Counted from the stretch's first letter, positions 1-7,293 are shown. The stretch: 7,907 nucleotides of DNA from Candidatus Limnocylindrales bacterium (GCA_031292335.1 JARLHH010000283.1:1-7907), one strand, 5' to 3'. The notes: a model not told the origin generated them from the letters alone. A program made the numbers and translations.

Positions 1-7
1 CCAGTCG

Positions 8-2695
8 ATGCGCTTCTCGTTGAACGGCAGGCAGGTCTCGGTCGACCCCGAGCCCGGCGAGAGCCTTCTCGACGTGCTCCGCGAGCGCTGCGGGCTGCGC
101 TCGATGAAGGATGGCTGCGCCCCGGAGGGCTCCTGCGGCGCCTGCACCGTGATCGTCGACGGCCGGGCCGTCGTGTCGTGCGCCCAGCCGGCCACGCGCG
201 TGGCGGATCGCACCGTCACCACGCTCGAGGGGCTGGCGCCCGACGCGCGCGCTCTGTGGGCGGACTCGTTCGCGGTCACGGGCGCCGCCCAGTGCGGGTA
301 CTGCTCGCCCGGCATCGTGATGAAGGCGCAGGCGCTGCTCGAGCGCGAGCCGGCGCCGACGCGTGACGCGGTGGCGCGGTCGCTGGCCGGCAACCTGTGC
401 CGCTGCACCGGCTACGTGAAGGTCCTCGATGCGGTCGACCTCGTCGCCGCGACCCGCCGCGGTCAGCCGTTCCCGGAGATCGAGCGCGCCGGAGGGGTGG
501 GGTCGCGCACGATCCGGTGGGACGCCCGCGAGCTTGCCCTCGGCGAGCGGCCGTTCGTGAACGACATGTCCGCCCCCGGCATGCTCCACGGTGCGCTCCG
601 TCTCTCCGACCACCCGCGGGCCGTCGTCCGCCGCATCGACACCACGCGCGCCGCCGCGGCGCCCGGGGTCGTGTCGATCGTGACCGCGGCCGACGTCCCC
701 GGCGAGCGCTCCGTCGGGCTGATCGAGCGCGACTGGCCGGTCTTCGTCGCGGCAGGCGAGACGACCCGTTACGTCGGCGACGTCCTCGCCGCGGTCGCCG
801 CCGAAACGCGGCACCAGGCCCGCGCTGCCGCCGCCCTGATCGACGTGGAGTACGAGGTCCTCATACCCCTCACCGACCCATTCGCCGCGCTGGAGCCCGG
901 CGCCCCGGCGCTCCACCCGGGCGGGAACCTGCTGGCGACGTCGGTCGTGCGCCGGGGTGACGCCGGGGCGGCCCTCGCCGCGGCCGCCCATGTCGTGCGC
1001 GATCGCTTCACGACGAGCGCGATCGAGCACGCCTTCCTGGAGCCGGAGTCCTGCCTCGCCGTGCCTGGGGTCGGGCCGGACGAACCGGAGCTGCAGGTCT
1101 TCTCCCAGGGGCAGGGTGTCTGGGAGGACCGGCGTCAGGTCGCGGACATGCTCGGGCTTCCCGAGACTGCGGTCCGGGTCACCCAGGTGGCGGCCGGCGG
1201 CGGCTTCGGCGGCAAGGAGGACCTCGCCGTCCAGGGGCAGACCGCGCTCCTCGCCCGGGTCACGGACCGGCCTATCCTGCTCACGATCTCGCGGGCGGAG
1301 AGCCTCCGCCTCCACCCGAAGCGCCATGCCTTCACGATGGACTACGAGCTCGGCTGCGACGCCGACGGCCGCCTGGTCGCCGTCCGGGCCCGCATCGTGG
1401 GCGACACCGGCGCCTATGCGAGCGTCGGGGCGGCGGTCCTGGAGCGCGCGGCGGGACACGCCTGCGGCGCCTACCGGATCCCCAACGTGGACGTCGAGGC
1501 CCGCACGGTCTACACGAACAACCCGCCCGCGGGCGCCTTCCGTGGCTTCGGCGTCCCCCAGGTGACGTTCGCCGTGGACGGGCTCCTCGACCGGCTCGCC
1601 GAGCAGGTCGGCATCGACGGCTGGGAGATCCGCTGGCGCAACGCGCTCCGCGAGGGCGACCGGTTCGGGACCGGCCAGGTCCTGGGGCCCGGCGTGGGCC
1701 TCGAGAAGACGCTGCTTGCCGTGCGCGACGCGTACCGCGGCGCGCGGTTCGCCGGGATCGGCTGCGGCGTGAAGAACGTCGGGATCGGCAACGGGATGCC
1801 GGAGGGCGGCCGGGCGATCCTGCGGCCGGAGGCCGACGGCAGCCTGACCCTGTGGCACTCGTGGACCGAGATGGGCCAGGGCGTCCACACGGTCTTCTCC
1901 CAGATCGTGGCCCAGGAGGTCGGCGTCGAACCGGCCAGCGTCCACGTGCTCGTCGACACGGAACGCGAGCTGGACACGGGTCAGACCACGGCGTCGCGGG
2001 CGACCACGCTCGGCGGCCAGGCGGTGGCCGACGCCGCGCGCAAGCTGCGCGGGGCGCTGGATGCCCTGCCGCCCGGGGCGCGGCCGCGGGACCTCGCCGG
2101 GCGCGAGTTCCCGGGCGAGTTCGTGGTGAATTGGACGACACAGACCGTCGAGGGCATGCCGGATCCCGTGACCCACCTCGGCTACGGCTGGGCGACCCAG
2201 GTCGTCATCCTCGACGACGAAGGTCGCCTGGCCCGCGTGATCGCCGCCCACGATGTCGGGCGGGCCATGAACCCGACGCTCCTGGAGGGCCAGATCGAGG
2301 GCGGCGTGCACATGGGCCTGGGGCTGGCCCTCACGGAAGCGTTCGTCACGGAGGGAGGCGTGCCGGTGACCGACACGCTGAAGTCGCAGGGGATCATCCC
2401 GGCGTCGTCGATGCCCCCCGTCGACGTGATCATCGTCGAGGAGGCGCTGCCGGCGGGGCCGTACGGGGCCAAGGGAGCCGGGGAGGCCGTCCTCGTGCCG
2501 ACGCCCGCGGCGGTCGCGGGCGCGCTGCACGCGTTCGATGGCATCCACCGGACGGCCCTGCCGATGCGGGATTCGGCGGCCGCGCGGGCCGCGCTGCCAC
2601 GCCTGGCCCGCCCGCCGCGAGCGGGCCACGAGGGCTCCAGTGGAGACGTCGCCGCGCCGGCGGCACAGCCTGTCGCGCGACAGGGAGGGAGTTGA
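8..2695 (+). CDS. xdhD: Fused [2Fe-2S] / molybdopterin-binding hydroxylase, xanthine dehydrogenase family (XdhD-like)
   Basis: 895 residues. Family role: hydroxylation of an N-heterocycle or aldehyde at a Mo-pterin centre, with electrons leaving through two [2Fe-2S] clusters; cytoplasmic, no signal peptide seen. Residues 1-75 are a plant-type ferredoxin domain (C37, C43, C46, C58). Residues 80-150 are the helical [2Fe-2S] domain with QCGYCSPG (C96, C99) and GNLCRCTGY (C131, C133). About 165-290 is the hammerhead domain and about 310-855 the Mo-pterin domains. By-eye alignment to bovine xanthine oxidase places Q369 at Q767, E404 (GGGFGGKE) at E802, R480 at R880, F511-R512 and F514 at F911-R912 and F914, and E826 (GAGE) at catalytic E1261. 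EMGQGVHT (621-628) is a pterin-binding motif. There is no FAD domain, so a separate flavoprotein is needed. The ATG at 8 fits the family N-terminus; its ribosome binding site lies outside the window. The tail after about 865 is low-complexity. The gene name rests on the Fe-S/Mo fusion and the ssnA-ygfK neighbours. An aldehyde-type substrate is not excluded. Confidence 0.88.
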   Translation: MRFSLNGRQVSVDPEPGESLLDVLRERCGLRSMKDGCAPEGSCGACTVIVDGRAVVSCAQPATRVADRTVTTLEGLAPDARALWADSFAVTGAAQCGYCSPGIVMKAQALLEREPAPTRDAVARSLAGNLCRCTGYVKVLDAVDLVAATRRGQPFPEIERAGGVGSRTIRWDARELALGERPFVNDMSAPGMLHGALRLSDHPRAVVRRIDTTRAAAAPGVVSIVTAADVPGERSVGLIERDWPVFVAAGETTRYVGDVLAAVAAETRHQARAAAALIDVEYEVLIPLTDPFAALEPGAPALHPGGNLLATSVVRRGDAGAALAAAAHVVRDRFTTSAIEHAFLEPESCLAVPGVGPDEPELQVFSQGQGVWEDRRQVADMLGLPETAVRVTQVAAGGGFGGKEDLAVQGQTALLARVTDRPILLTISRAESLRLHPKRHAFTMDYELGCDADGRLVAVRARIVGDTGAYASVGAAVLERAAGHACGAYRIPNVDVEARTVYTNNPPAGAFRGFGVPQVTFAVDGLLDRLAEQVGIDGWEIRWRNALREGDRFGTGQVLGPGVGLEKTLLAVRDAYRGARFAGIGCGVKNVGIGNGMPEGGRAILRPEADGSLTLWHSWTEMGQGVHTVFSQIVAQEVGVEPASVHVLVDTERELDTGQTTASRATTLGGQAVADAARKLRGALDALPPGARPRDLAGREFPGEFVVNWTTQTVEGMPDPVTHLGYGWATQVVILDDEGRLARVIAAHDVGRAMNPTLLEGQIEGGVHMGLGLALTEAFVTEGGVPVTDTLKSQGIIPASSMPPVDVIIVEEALPAGPYGAKGAGEAVLVPTPAAVAGALHAFDGIHRTALPMRDSAAARAALPRLARPPRAGHEGSSGDVAAPAAQPVARQGGS
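2682..2691 (+). promoter_or_regulatory. Ribosome binding site for ssnA
   Basis: A purine run AGGGAGGGAG inside the last codons of xdhD ends 6 nt before the ATG at 2698. It supports 2698 as the true ssnA start even though the frame stays open far upstream. The xdhD stop TGA (2693-2695) lies between this site and the ATG, so translation of the two genes is probably coupled. A TTG at 2692 is in frame but sits too close to the site. Confidence 0.75.
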
Positions 2696-2697
2696 GC

Positions 2698-3720
2698 ATG
2701 TCGGCCGTCACGCCGGGTCTCGTCTGCGCGCACCACCACCTCTACTCGGCGCTGGCGCGGGGGATGCCCGCGCCGCCGAAGGTGGCCACGAACTTCCAGG
2801 AGATCCTCGACCAGGTCTGGTGGCGCCTCGACACGGCCCTCGATCTGGAGATGATCCGCTGGTCGGCGATGCTCGGCGCCCTGGAGGCGCTCGAGAACGG
2901 CACGACGGCGATCGTCGACCACCACGAGTCGCCCAACGCCATCGAGGGCAGCCTCGACGTGATCGCCGAGGCCTGCGCCGAGGTGGGCGTCCGCTCGCTG
3001 CTCGCCTACGGGATCACGGATCGCCACGGGCCGGACGGCGCGCGGCGCGGCCTGGCGGAGAACGAGCGGTTCATCAAGGCCGGCGGCCGGGGCCTGGTGG
3101 GAATCCACGCCGCCTTCACCTGCTCGGACGAATCGCTGCACGCGGCCGCCGGCCTTGCCCGGGACCTCGGGGTCGGCGTCCACATCCACGTCTGCGAGGG
3201 CGTCGGCGACGTCGACGCGCCGCGGCGCCTGGCAGGGCTCACCCGCGACGACTGGCTCCTGAGCCACTGCGTCCACCTGCCGACCGACCACGAGCTGGCC
3301 GGCACGATCCTCCACAACCCGCGGTCCAACCTGAACAACGCGGTCGGCTATGCCAACCCGGCCCGCTTCTCCAACCCGGTCGCGCTCGGCACGGACGGGA
3401 TCGGCGGCAACGTCCTCGAGGAATTCCGGCTGGCCTACGTCATGCAGCGCTCGGTGGACGTGACCTGCGGACCGGACACCGCCTGGTCATGGCTGGAGGC
3501 CGGCTGGAACCTGGTGCCGGAGGCGCGGACCGACGAGGTCACCTGGTCCTACGACCCGATGGACCCGTGGCACATCGCCTTCACGCCCGGCATCATGCCG
3601 CGGCGCGTCGCGGTCGACGGCGAGGTGGTCTTCGCCGACGGCAGGCCCACCCGCGTCGACGCGGACGAGGTCCGCGCGAAGTCCCGGGAACAGGCCGCCC
3701 GCCTGCACGCCCGCCTCTGA
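2698..3720 (+). CDS. ssnA: SsnA-type metal-dependent aminohydrolase/amidohydrolase, short form
   Basis: 340 residues, amidohydrolase superfamily (SsnA / guanine deaminase-like / TrzN group), expected to hydrolyse or deaminate a ring substrate in the cytoplasm; the exact substrate is unknown. The barrel opens at once with PGLVCAHHHLYS, giving metal ligands H12 and H14. Other active-site candidates are H137 (IHAAF), H164 and E167 (HIHVCE), H190 (LSHCVHL) and D233 (LGTDGIGG). NPRSNLNNAVGY (207-218), WWRLD (41-45) and VDHHESP (73-79) closely resemble E. coli SsnA as I recall it. E. coli SsnA is about 442 residues. Here the roughly 50 N-terminal residues that form beta strands before the HxH are missing, and about 20-25 residues are missing near 260-285. 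No family-like N-terminus is encoded upstream in this frame. The start is set by a strong ribosome binding site and a 2-nt gap to the xdhD stop. The metal set looks complete, so I treat it as a functional short form, not a pseudogene. Confidence 0.85.
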   Translation: MSAVTPGLVCAHHHLYSALARGMPAPPKVATNFQEILDQVWWRLDTALDLEMIRWSAMLGALEALENGTTAIVDHHESPNAIEGSLDVIAEACAEVGVRSLLAYGITDRHGPDGARRGLAENERFIKAGGRGLVGIHAAFTCSDESLHAAAGLARDLGVGVHIHVCEGVGDVDAPRRLAGLTRDDWLLSHCVHLPTDHELAGTILHNPRSNLNNAVGYANPARFSNPVALGTDGIGGNVLEEFRLAYVMQRSVDVTCGPDTAWSWLEAGWNLVPEARTDEVTWSYDPMDPWHIAFTPGIMPRRVAVDGEVVFADGRPTRVDADEVRAKSREQAARLHARL

Positions 3721-3809
3721 CGATGGTGCTCGCCGGGCGTACGCACTCGATCCAGTCCATCACCGGCCGCCCGAGTCGACCGATGTCGTCCACCACCGCG
3801 CACGCTGAC

Positions 3810-3816
3810 GAGGGGG
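3810..3816 (+). promoter_or_regulatory. Ribosome binding site for ygfK
   Basis: GAGGGGG ends 6 nt before the ATG at 3823. It decides the start: the ssnA reading frame continues open and in phase through the 102-nt gap with no other in-frame ATG, and the protein from 3823 begins with family-like residues (PISMEQL, then FNVPRSAFF). Confidence 0.75.
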
Positions 3817-3822
3817 CACCCG

Positions 3823-6800
3823 ATGTCTGACCGGTTTCATCCCATCTCGATGGAGCAGCTGACCGACTGGGCCTTCACGGAGCTGGAGCAGAAGGCGTCG
3901 CTCTTCAACGTGCCGCGGTCGGCGTTCTTCGTCCCGCGTCCCGACCATCGGTTCCGGCGCCGCGAGTACGGCGTGGAGATCGAGACCCCGTTCGGCGTCG
4001 CCGCCGGACCCCACACCCAGATGGCCCAGAACATCATCACGGCCTGGCTGGTAGGTGCCCGGCTGATCGAGCTCAAGACCGTCCAGACGCTCGACGAGCT
4101 CGACGTCAACAAGCCCTGCATCGACGTCGCCGACGAGGGCTACAACGTCGAATGGTCGCAGGAGCTCAAGGTCCACGAGTCCTTCGACGAGTACCTCCGG
4201 GCCTGGGTCCTGATCCACGCCCTGCACCACAAGCTGGGCTGGCCCGGCGCGCGCCCCGGCATGATCTTCAACATGAGCGTCGGCTACAACCTGGAGGGGA
4301 TCCGCAAGCCCAACGTCCAGTGGTATCTCGACGCCATGGCGGACGCCTCGGCCTACCTGCCGGCCGCCGTGGACGTCGTCGCCCGGCGCTACCCGGCGGT
4401 CCGGGAGCTGGACATCCCGACCCGGCTGTCCGACTCGATCACGCTCTCGACCATGCACGGCTGCCCTCCCGACGAGATCGAGCGAATCTCGCTGTACCTG
4501 CTCGAGGAGCGCGGCCTCCACACCCTCGTCAAGTGCAACCCGACCCTGCTCGGCGCCGAGCGCGTGCGCGGCATCATCAATCACGATCTCGGCTTCACCG
4601 ACGTGCCGATCCCCGACGAGGCGTTCGGGCACGACCTGAAGTGGGCCGACGCGGTCCCCATGTTCACGAACCTCCGGACGGCAGCCGCGGCCCGGAACCT
4701 CACGTTCGGCCTGAAGCTGACCAACACCCTCGAGGTCGACAACTGGCGCACCGTCTTCGATCGCGACGCGCGCATGTACCTGTCGGGCCGGGCGCTCCAC
4801 GCGGTCACGACCAACCTCGCCTCGAGGATCGCCGAGGAGTTCCGCGGCGACCTTCCGATGTCGTTCGCGGGCGGCGCCGACTGCTTCAACGTGGCGGACC
4901 TGCTCGCGTCGGGGATGCGCACGATCACGGTCAGCTCCGACCTGCTGAAGTCGGGCGGCTACCTCCGGATGCTCCAGTACCCCGAGAAGGTGGACGCCGC
5001 CTATGACGAGGTCGGCGCGACCGACACGGCGGACTTCATCCGGCGGAAGGCGCAGGTGGCCGGGTTCACCGGTGACGGCGCCGACATTCCCGCCTGCGCG
5101 CGCTTCAACCTGCGCCGGTATGCCGACGGGGTCCGCGCGGACTGGCGCTACCGCAAGGACTCGTTCCGCATGGACCGGTCCAAGACGCCCCGCACGCTGG
5201 ACATGTTCGATTGCATCGCCGCGCCCTGCCTGGACGAGTGCCCGGTGGACCAGCAGGTTCCCCGCTACATGGCCGCGGTCCGTGAAGGCGACGTCCGGGA
5301 GGCCGTTCGCATCACCCGCCTCGACAACCCGCTGCCGACCATCCTGGGCCGCGTCTGCGACCACCTGTGCGAGAACACCTGCATCCGCACCCACCTGGAC
5401 CAGCCGCTGGCGATCCGGCAGATCAAGCGCTTCATCATGGAGCAGGAGCAGGCGGGGCTCCCGACCCCGCCGCCGGCCGGTCCCGCGAAGGACACCCGGG
5501 TGGCGGTCATCGGCGCCGGGCCGGCCGGCCTCGCGGCCGCCGAGTGGCTGGCCCGGGCCGGCGTCCGGGTCACGATCTTCGAGGCCCATCCCTACGCCGG
5601 CGGGATGGTCGCCGGGGCGATCCCGGCCTACCGGCTGCCGCAGGCGCAGATCGACCAGGACCTCGCCGTCCTCGAGCGCCTGGGCGTGGAGATCCGCTAC
5701 GGCCAGCGGGCCGGCGTGGACGTCATGCTCGACGACCTGCGCGGCCAGGGATTCGGGCAGGTGTTCATCGCGGTCGGCGCCCAGAAGGCGAAGACGCTGG
5801 GGCTGCCGGGCGACGACTCGCGCGACGTGATCGACGGGGTGACCTTCCTGCGCAGCGTCCGCGAGGGCCGGCCGATGCCGATCGGGAGGCGCGTGGGCGT
5901 CGTGGGCGCCGGCGACACGGCGATGGACTGCGTCCGGTCCGCGCGCCGCGTCGGCGGGACGTCCGTCTCGCTGATCTACCGGCGCACCGTGGACCAGATG
6001 CCGGCCGATCCGGAGGAGATCCACGCGATCCGGGAGGAGGGGATCTCGATCGTCGAGCTGGCCCGGCCGGTCGGCCTGCGGCTCGAGGACGGACGCCTGG
6101 CCGGGCTCCAGTGCATCCGGACCGAGTACGGCGGGAAGCGGGATGCCGGGGGGCGCAAGGTCCCCGAGGACGTCGCCGGCTCGGAGTTCGAGATCGGCCT
6201 GGACACCCTGATCCTCGCCATCAGCCAGCACGCGGTGCTCGACTTCTTCGGCGACCGGGCGCCGACGCTGACCCCGGCGGGCTACATCGCCGTGGACCCC
6301 GCGACCTTCGAGACCTCGGTCCCGGGCGTGTTCGCCGGTGGCGACGTCGCCGACCGCGGCCCGGCTTCGATCGTGAAGGCCGCGGCGGACGGCAAGCGGG
6401 TCGCGGCCGCCATCGCCGCCTCGCTGGGCGTCGCGGCCGACGGGAGCCCGGTCGTGCCCACGGCGGATGGCGTGCGGCCCGACCTGCAGGACCTGATCGT
6501 CCGGCGGGCGCGGCGGGAGTACCGGGTGCCGATCCAGGTCAGCGGGCTCGATCGCCGCGGCGGCTTCGAGGAGACGGTGCTGGGCTACACGGCCGAGGAG
6601 GCGGCCCACGAGGCAGGTCGCTGCCTGGACTGTGACCAGGTCTGCAGCCTGTGCGTCGGGGTCTGTCCCAACATGGCCCTCATGACGTACGAGACCCCGC
6701 CGGTGCATGCCAGCCTGCCGGTGCTGTCCGTCGCGAACGGCGCCGTGGTGGCGGGCGGCACGACACCCTTCGACGTTTCGCAGCGGCTCCAGATCGCGGT

Positions 6801-7221
6801 CCTGACCGACTTCTGCAACGAGTGCGGCAACTGCGTGACGGCCTGCCCCACGTCGGGGACGCCCTACCGCGACAAGCCGCGGCTCTACCTTGACCGGGCC
6901 GACTTCGAGGCGCAGGCCTCGAACGCCTACATGCTCCTCGGCGACGGGGTGATGGAGGCCCGGATCGACGGCAGCACGCACCGGATCTCGGTGAACGGCC
7001 GGATCGAGTACACGGCGCCCGGCTTCCGGGCGGTCCTGGACCGGGAGACGTTCGGGCTCGTCGAGGCGGTGTCCACCGGCGCCGCGGACGGGGAGCGCCT
7101 GTCGCTCCAGCCAGCCGCCGTGATGGCGACCGTGCTGGCGGGCGTGACCGGCTCGCTGCCGCACATCCCGACGGCCGCCCCGGGCGGCTCTCGGGTGGCG
7201 CCGCCGGCGCTGACGGGATAG
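3823..7221 (+). CDS. ygfK: YgfK-type FMN/FAD iron-sulfur oxidoreductase (putative selenate reductase family)
   Basis: 1132 residues; E. coli YgfK is about 1030. Residues 1-410 are a dihydroorotate-dehydrogenase-like barrel: PFGVAAGPHTQMAQN (56-70), ELKTVQ (83-88, K85 placed like the FMN lysine of dihydropyrimidine dehydrogenase, DPD), FNMSVGYNLEGI (149-160), LSTMHGCPP (208-216), VKCNPTLLG (236-244) and a GG phosphate-type loop at 350-351. Residues 455-545 are a GltD/DPD-like Fe-S helical domain (C464, C469, C473, C512, C516, C520). FAD-binding GAGPAG is at 564-569 and NAD(P)-binding GAGDTA at 695-700, followed by YRR (719-721); GGD at 839-841 closes the flavin fold. The ferredoxin part has C934, C937, C941, C944, C948 and canonical C998, C1001, C1004, C1008. 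The tail is Ala/Gly-rich. The same modules occur in DPD in another order. Biochemical role is unproven: selenate reduction was an early guess, and purine-ring redox chemistry is the better inference from its neighbours. It is the third gene of the run, 102 nt after ssnA. Confidence 0.93.
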   Translation: MSDRFHPISMEQLTDWAFTELEQKASLFNVPRSAFFVPRPDHRFRRREYGVEIETPFGVAAGPHTQMAQNIITAWLVGARLIELKTVQTLDELDVNKPCIDVADEGYNVEWSQELKVHESFDEYLRAWVLIHALHHKLGWPGARPGMIFNMSVGYNLEGIRKPNVQWYLDAMADASAYLPAAVDVVARRYPAVRELDIPTRLSDSITLSTMHGCPPDEIERISLYLLEERGLHTLVKCNPTLLGAERVRGIINHDLGFTDVPIPDEAFGHDLKWADAVPMFTNLRTAAAARNLTFGLKLTNTLEVDNWRTVFDRDARMYLSGRALHAVTTNLASRIAEEFRGDLPMSFAGGADCFNVADLLASGMRTITVSSDLLKSGGYLRMLQYPEKVDAAYDEVGATDTADFIRRKAQVAGFTGDGADIPACARFNLRRYADGVRADWRYRKDSFRMDRSKTPRTLDMFDCIAAPCLDECPVDQQVPRYMAAVREGDVREAVRITRLDNPLPTILGRVCDHLCENTCIRTHLDQPLAIRQIKRFIMEQEQAGLPTPPPAGPAKDTRVAVIGAGPAGLAAAEWLARAGVRVTIFEAHPYAGGMVAGAIPAYRLPQAQIDQDLAVLERLGVEIRYGQRAGVDVMLDDLRGQGFGQVFIAVGAQKAKTLGLPGDDSRDVIDGVTFLRSVREGRPMPIGRRVGVVGAGDTAMDCVRSARRVGGTSVSLIYRRTVDQMPADPEEIHAIREEGISIVELARPVGLRLEDGRLAGLQCIRTEYGGKRDAGGRKVPEDVAGSEFEIGLDTLILAISQHAVLDFFGDRAPTLTPAGYIAVDPATFETSVPGVFAGGDVADRGPASIVKAAADGKRVAAAIAASLGVAADGSPVVPTADGVRPDLQDLIVRRARREYRVPIQVSGLDRRGGFEETVLGYTAEEAAHEAGRCLDCDQVCSLCVGVCPNMALMTYETPPVHASLPVLSVANGAVVAGGTTPFDVSQRLQIAVLTDFCNECGNCVTACPTSGTPYRDKPRLYLDRADFEAQASNAYMLLGDGVMEARIDGSTHRISVNGRIEYTAPGFRAVLDRETFGLVEAVSTGAADGERLSLQPAAVMATVLAGVTGSLPHIPTAAPGGSRVAPPALTG

Positions 7222-7261
7222 CGGCGGGCCCGATGTCCGGCTCGACGCCGGCGTCGCTCGA

Positions 7262-7293
7262 GCGCTGCTTCCTGCCGTTCGCGATGGCAGCGC
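7262..7293. terminator. Inverted repeat between convergent genes, possible bidirectional terminator
   Basis: GCGCTGC (7262-7268) and GCAGCGC (7287-7293) form a perfect 7-bp inverted repeat around an 18-nt loop, which also allows a competing CTGCC/GGCAG stem (7272-7276 with 7286-7290). The position between two convergent stop codons (7219-7221 and 7355-7357) suits a shared terminator. There is no T run on either side, and short repeats arise easily in such GC-rich sequence, so this is weak. Confidence 0.22.

Noticed and set aside
1332..2141. A 269-codon - strand frame inside xdhD
   Set aside because: The product is almost wholly Arg, Pro, Ala and Gly, typical of a shadow frame in GC-rich DNA.
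1852..2697. An upstream extension of the ssnA frame into xdhD
   Set aside because: The extra 282 residues are low-complexity and show none of the SsnA N-terminal strands. The ribosome binding site and ATG at 2698 explain the start.
2182..3315. A 377-codon - strand frame across the xdhD/ssnA junction
   Set aside because: It is composition-biased, antisense to two well-supported genes, and spans their boundary without any recognisable motif.
3721..3822. A possible terminator or promoter in the ssnA-ygfK gap
   Set aside because: Only an imperfect, bulged CTCG..GGCG/CGCCCGAG pairing is present, with no T run and no convincing -10/-35 pair. The three genes probably share one transcript.
2538..3830. 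A 430-codon + strand frame overlapping ssnA in another phase
   Set aside because: Arg/Gly/Pro-rich shadow with no motifs. Only its last 35 codons, in the intergenic gap, are discussed as a finding.
3760..7164. A 1134-codon open frame on the - strand, fully antisense to ygfK
   Set aside because: Its product is a run of Arg, Gly, Asp, Val and His without any domain motif. Such frames arise opposite GC-rich genes whose third codon positions avoid A/T. The + strand frame carries clear YgfK motifs.
7243..7256. A perfect 14-bp palindrome, CGACGCCGGCGTCG, after ygfK
   Set aside because: It could be an operator or a short hairpin, but such self-complementary GC strings are common by chance at this composition. 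It has no partner copy in the window and no T run.
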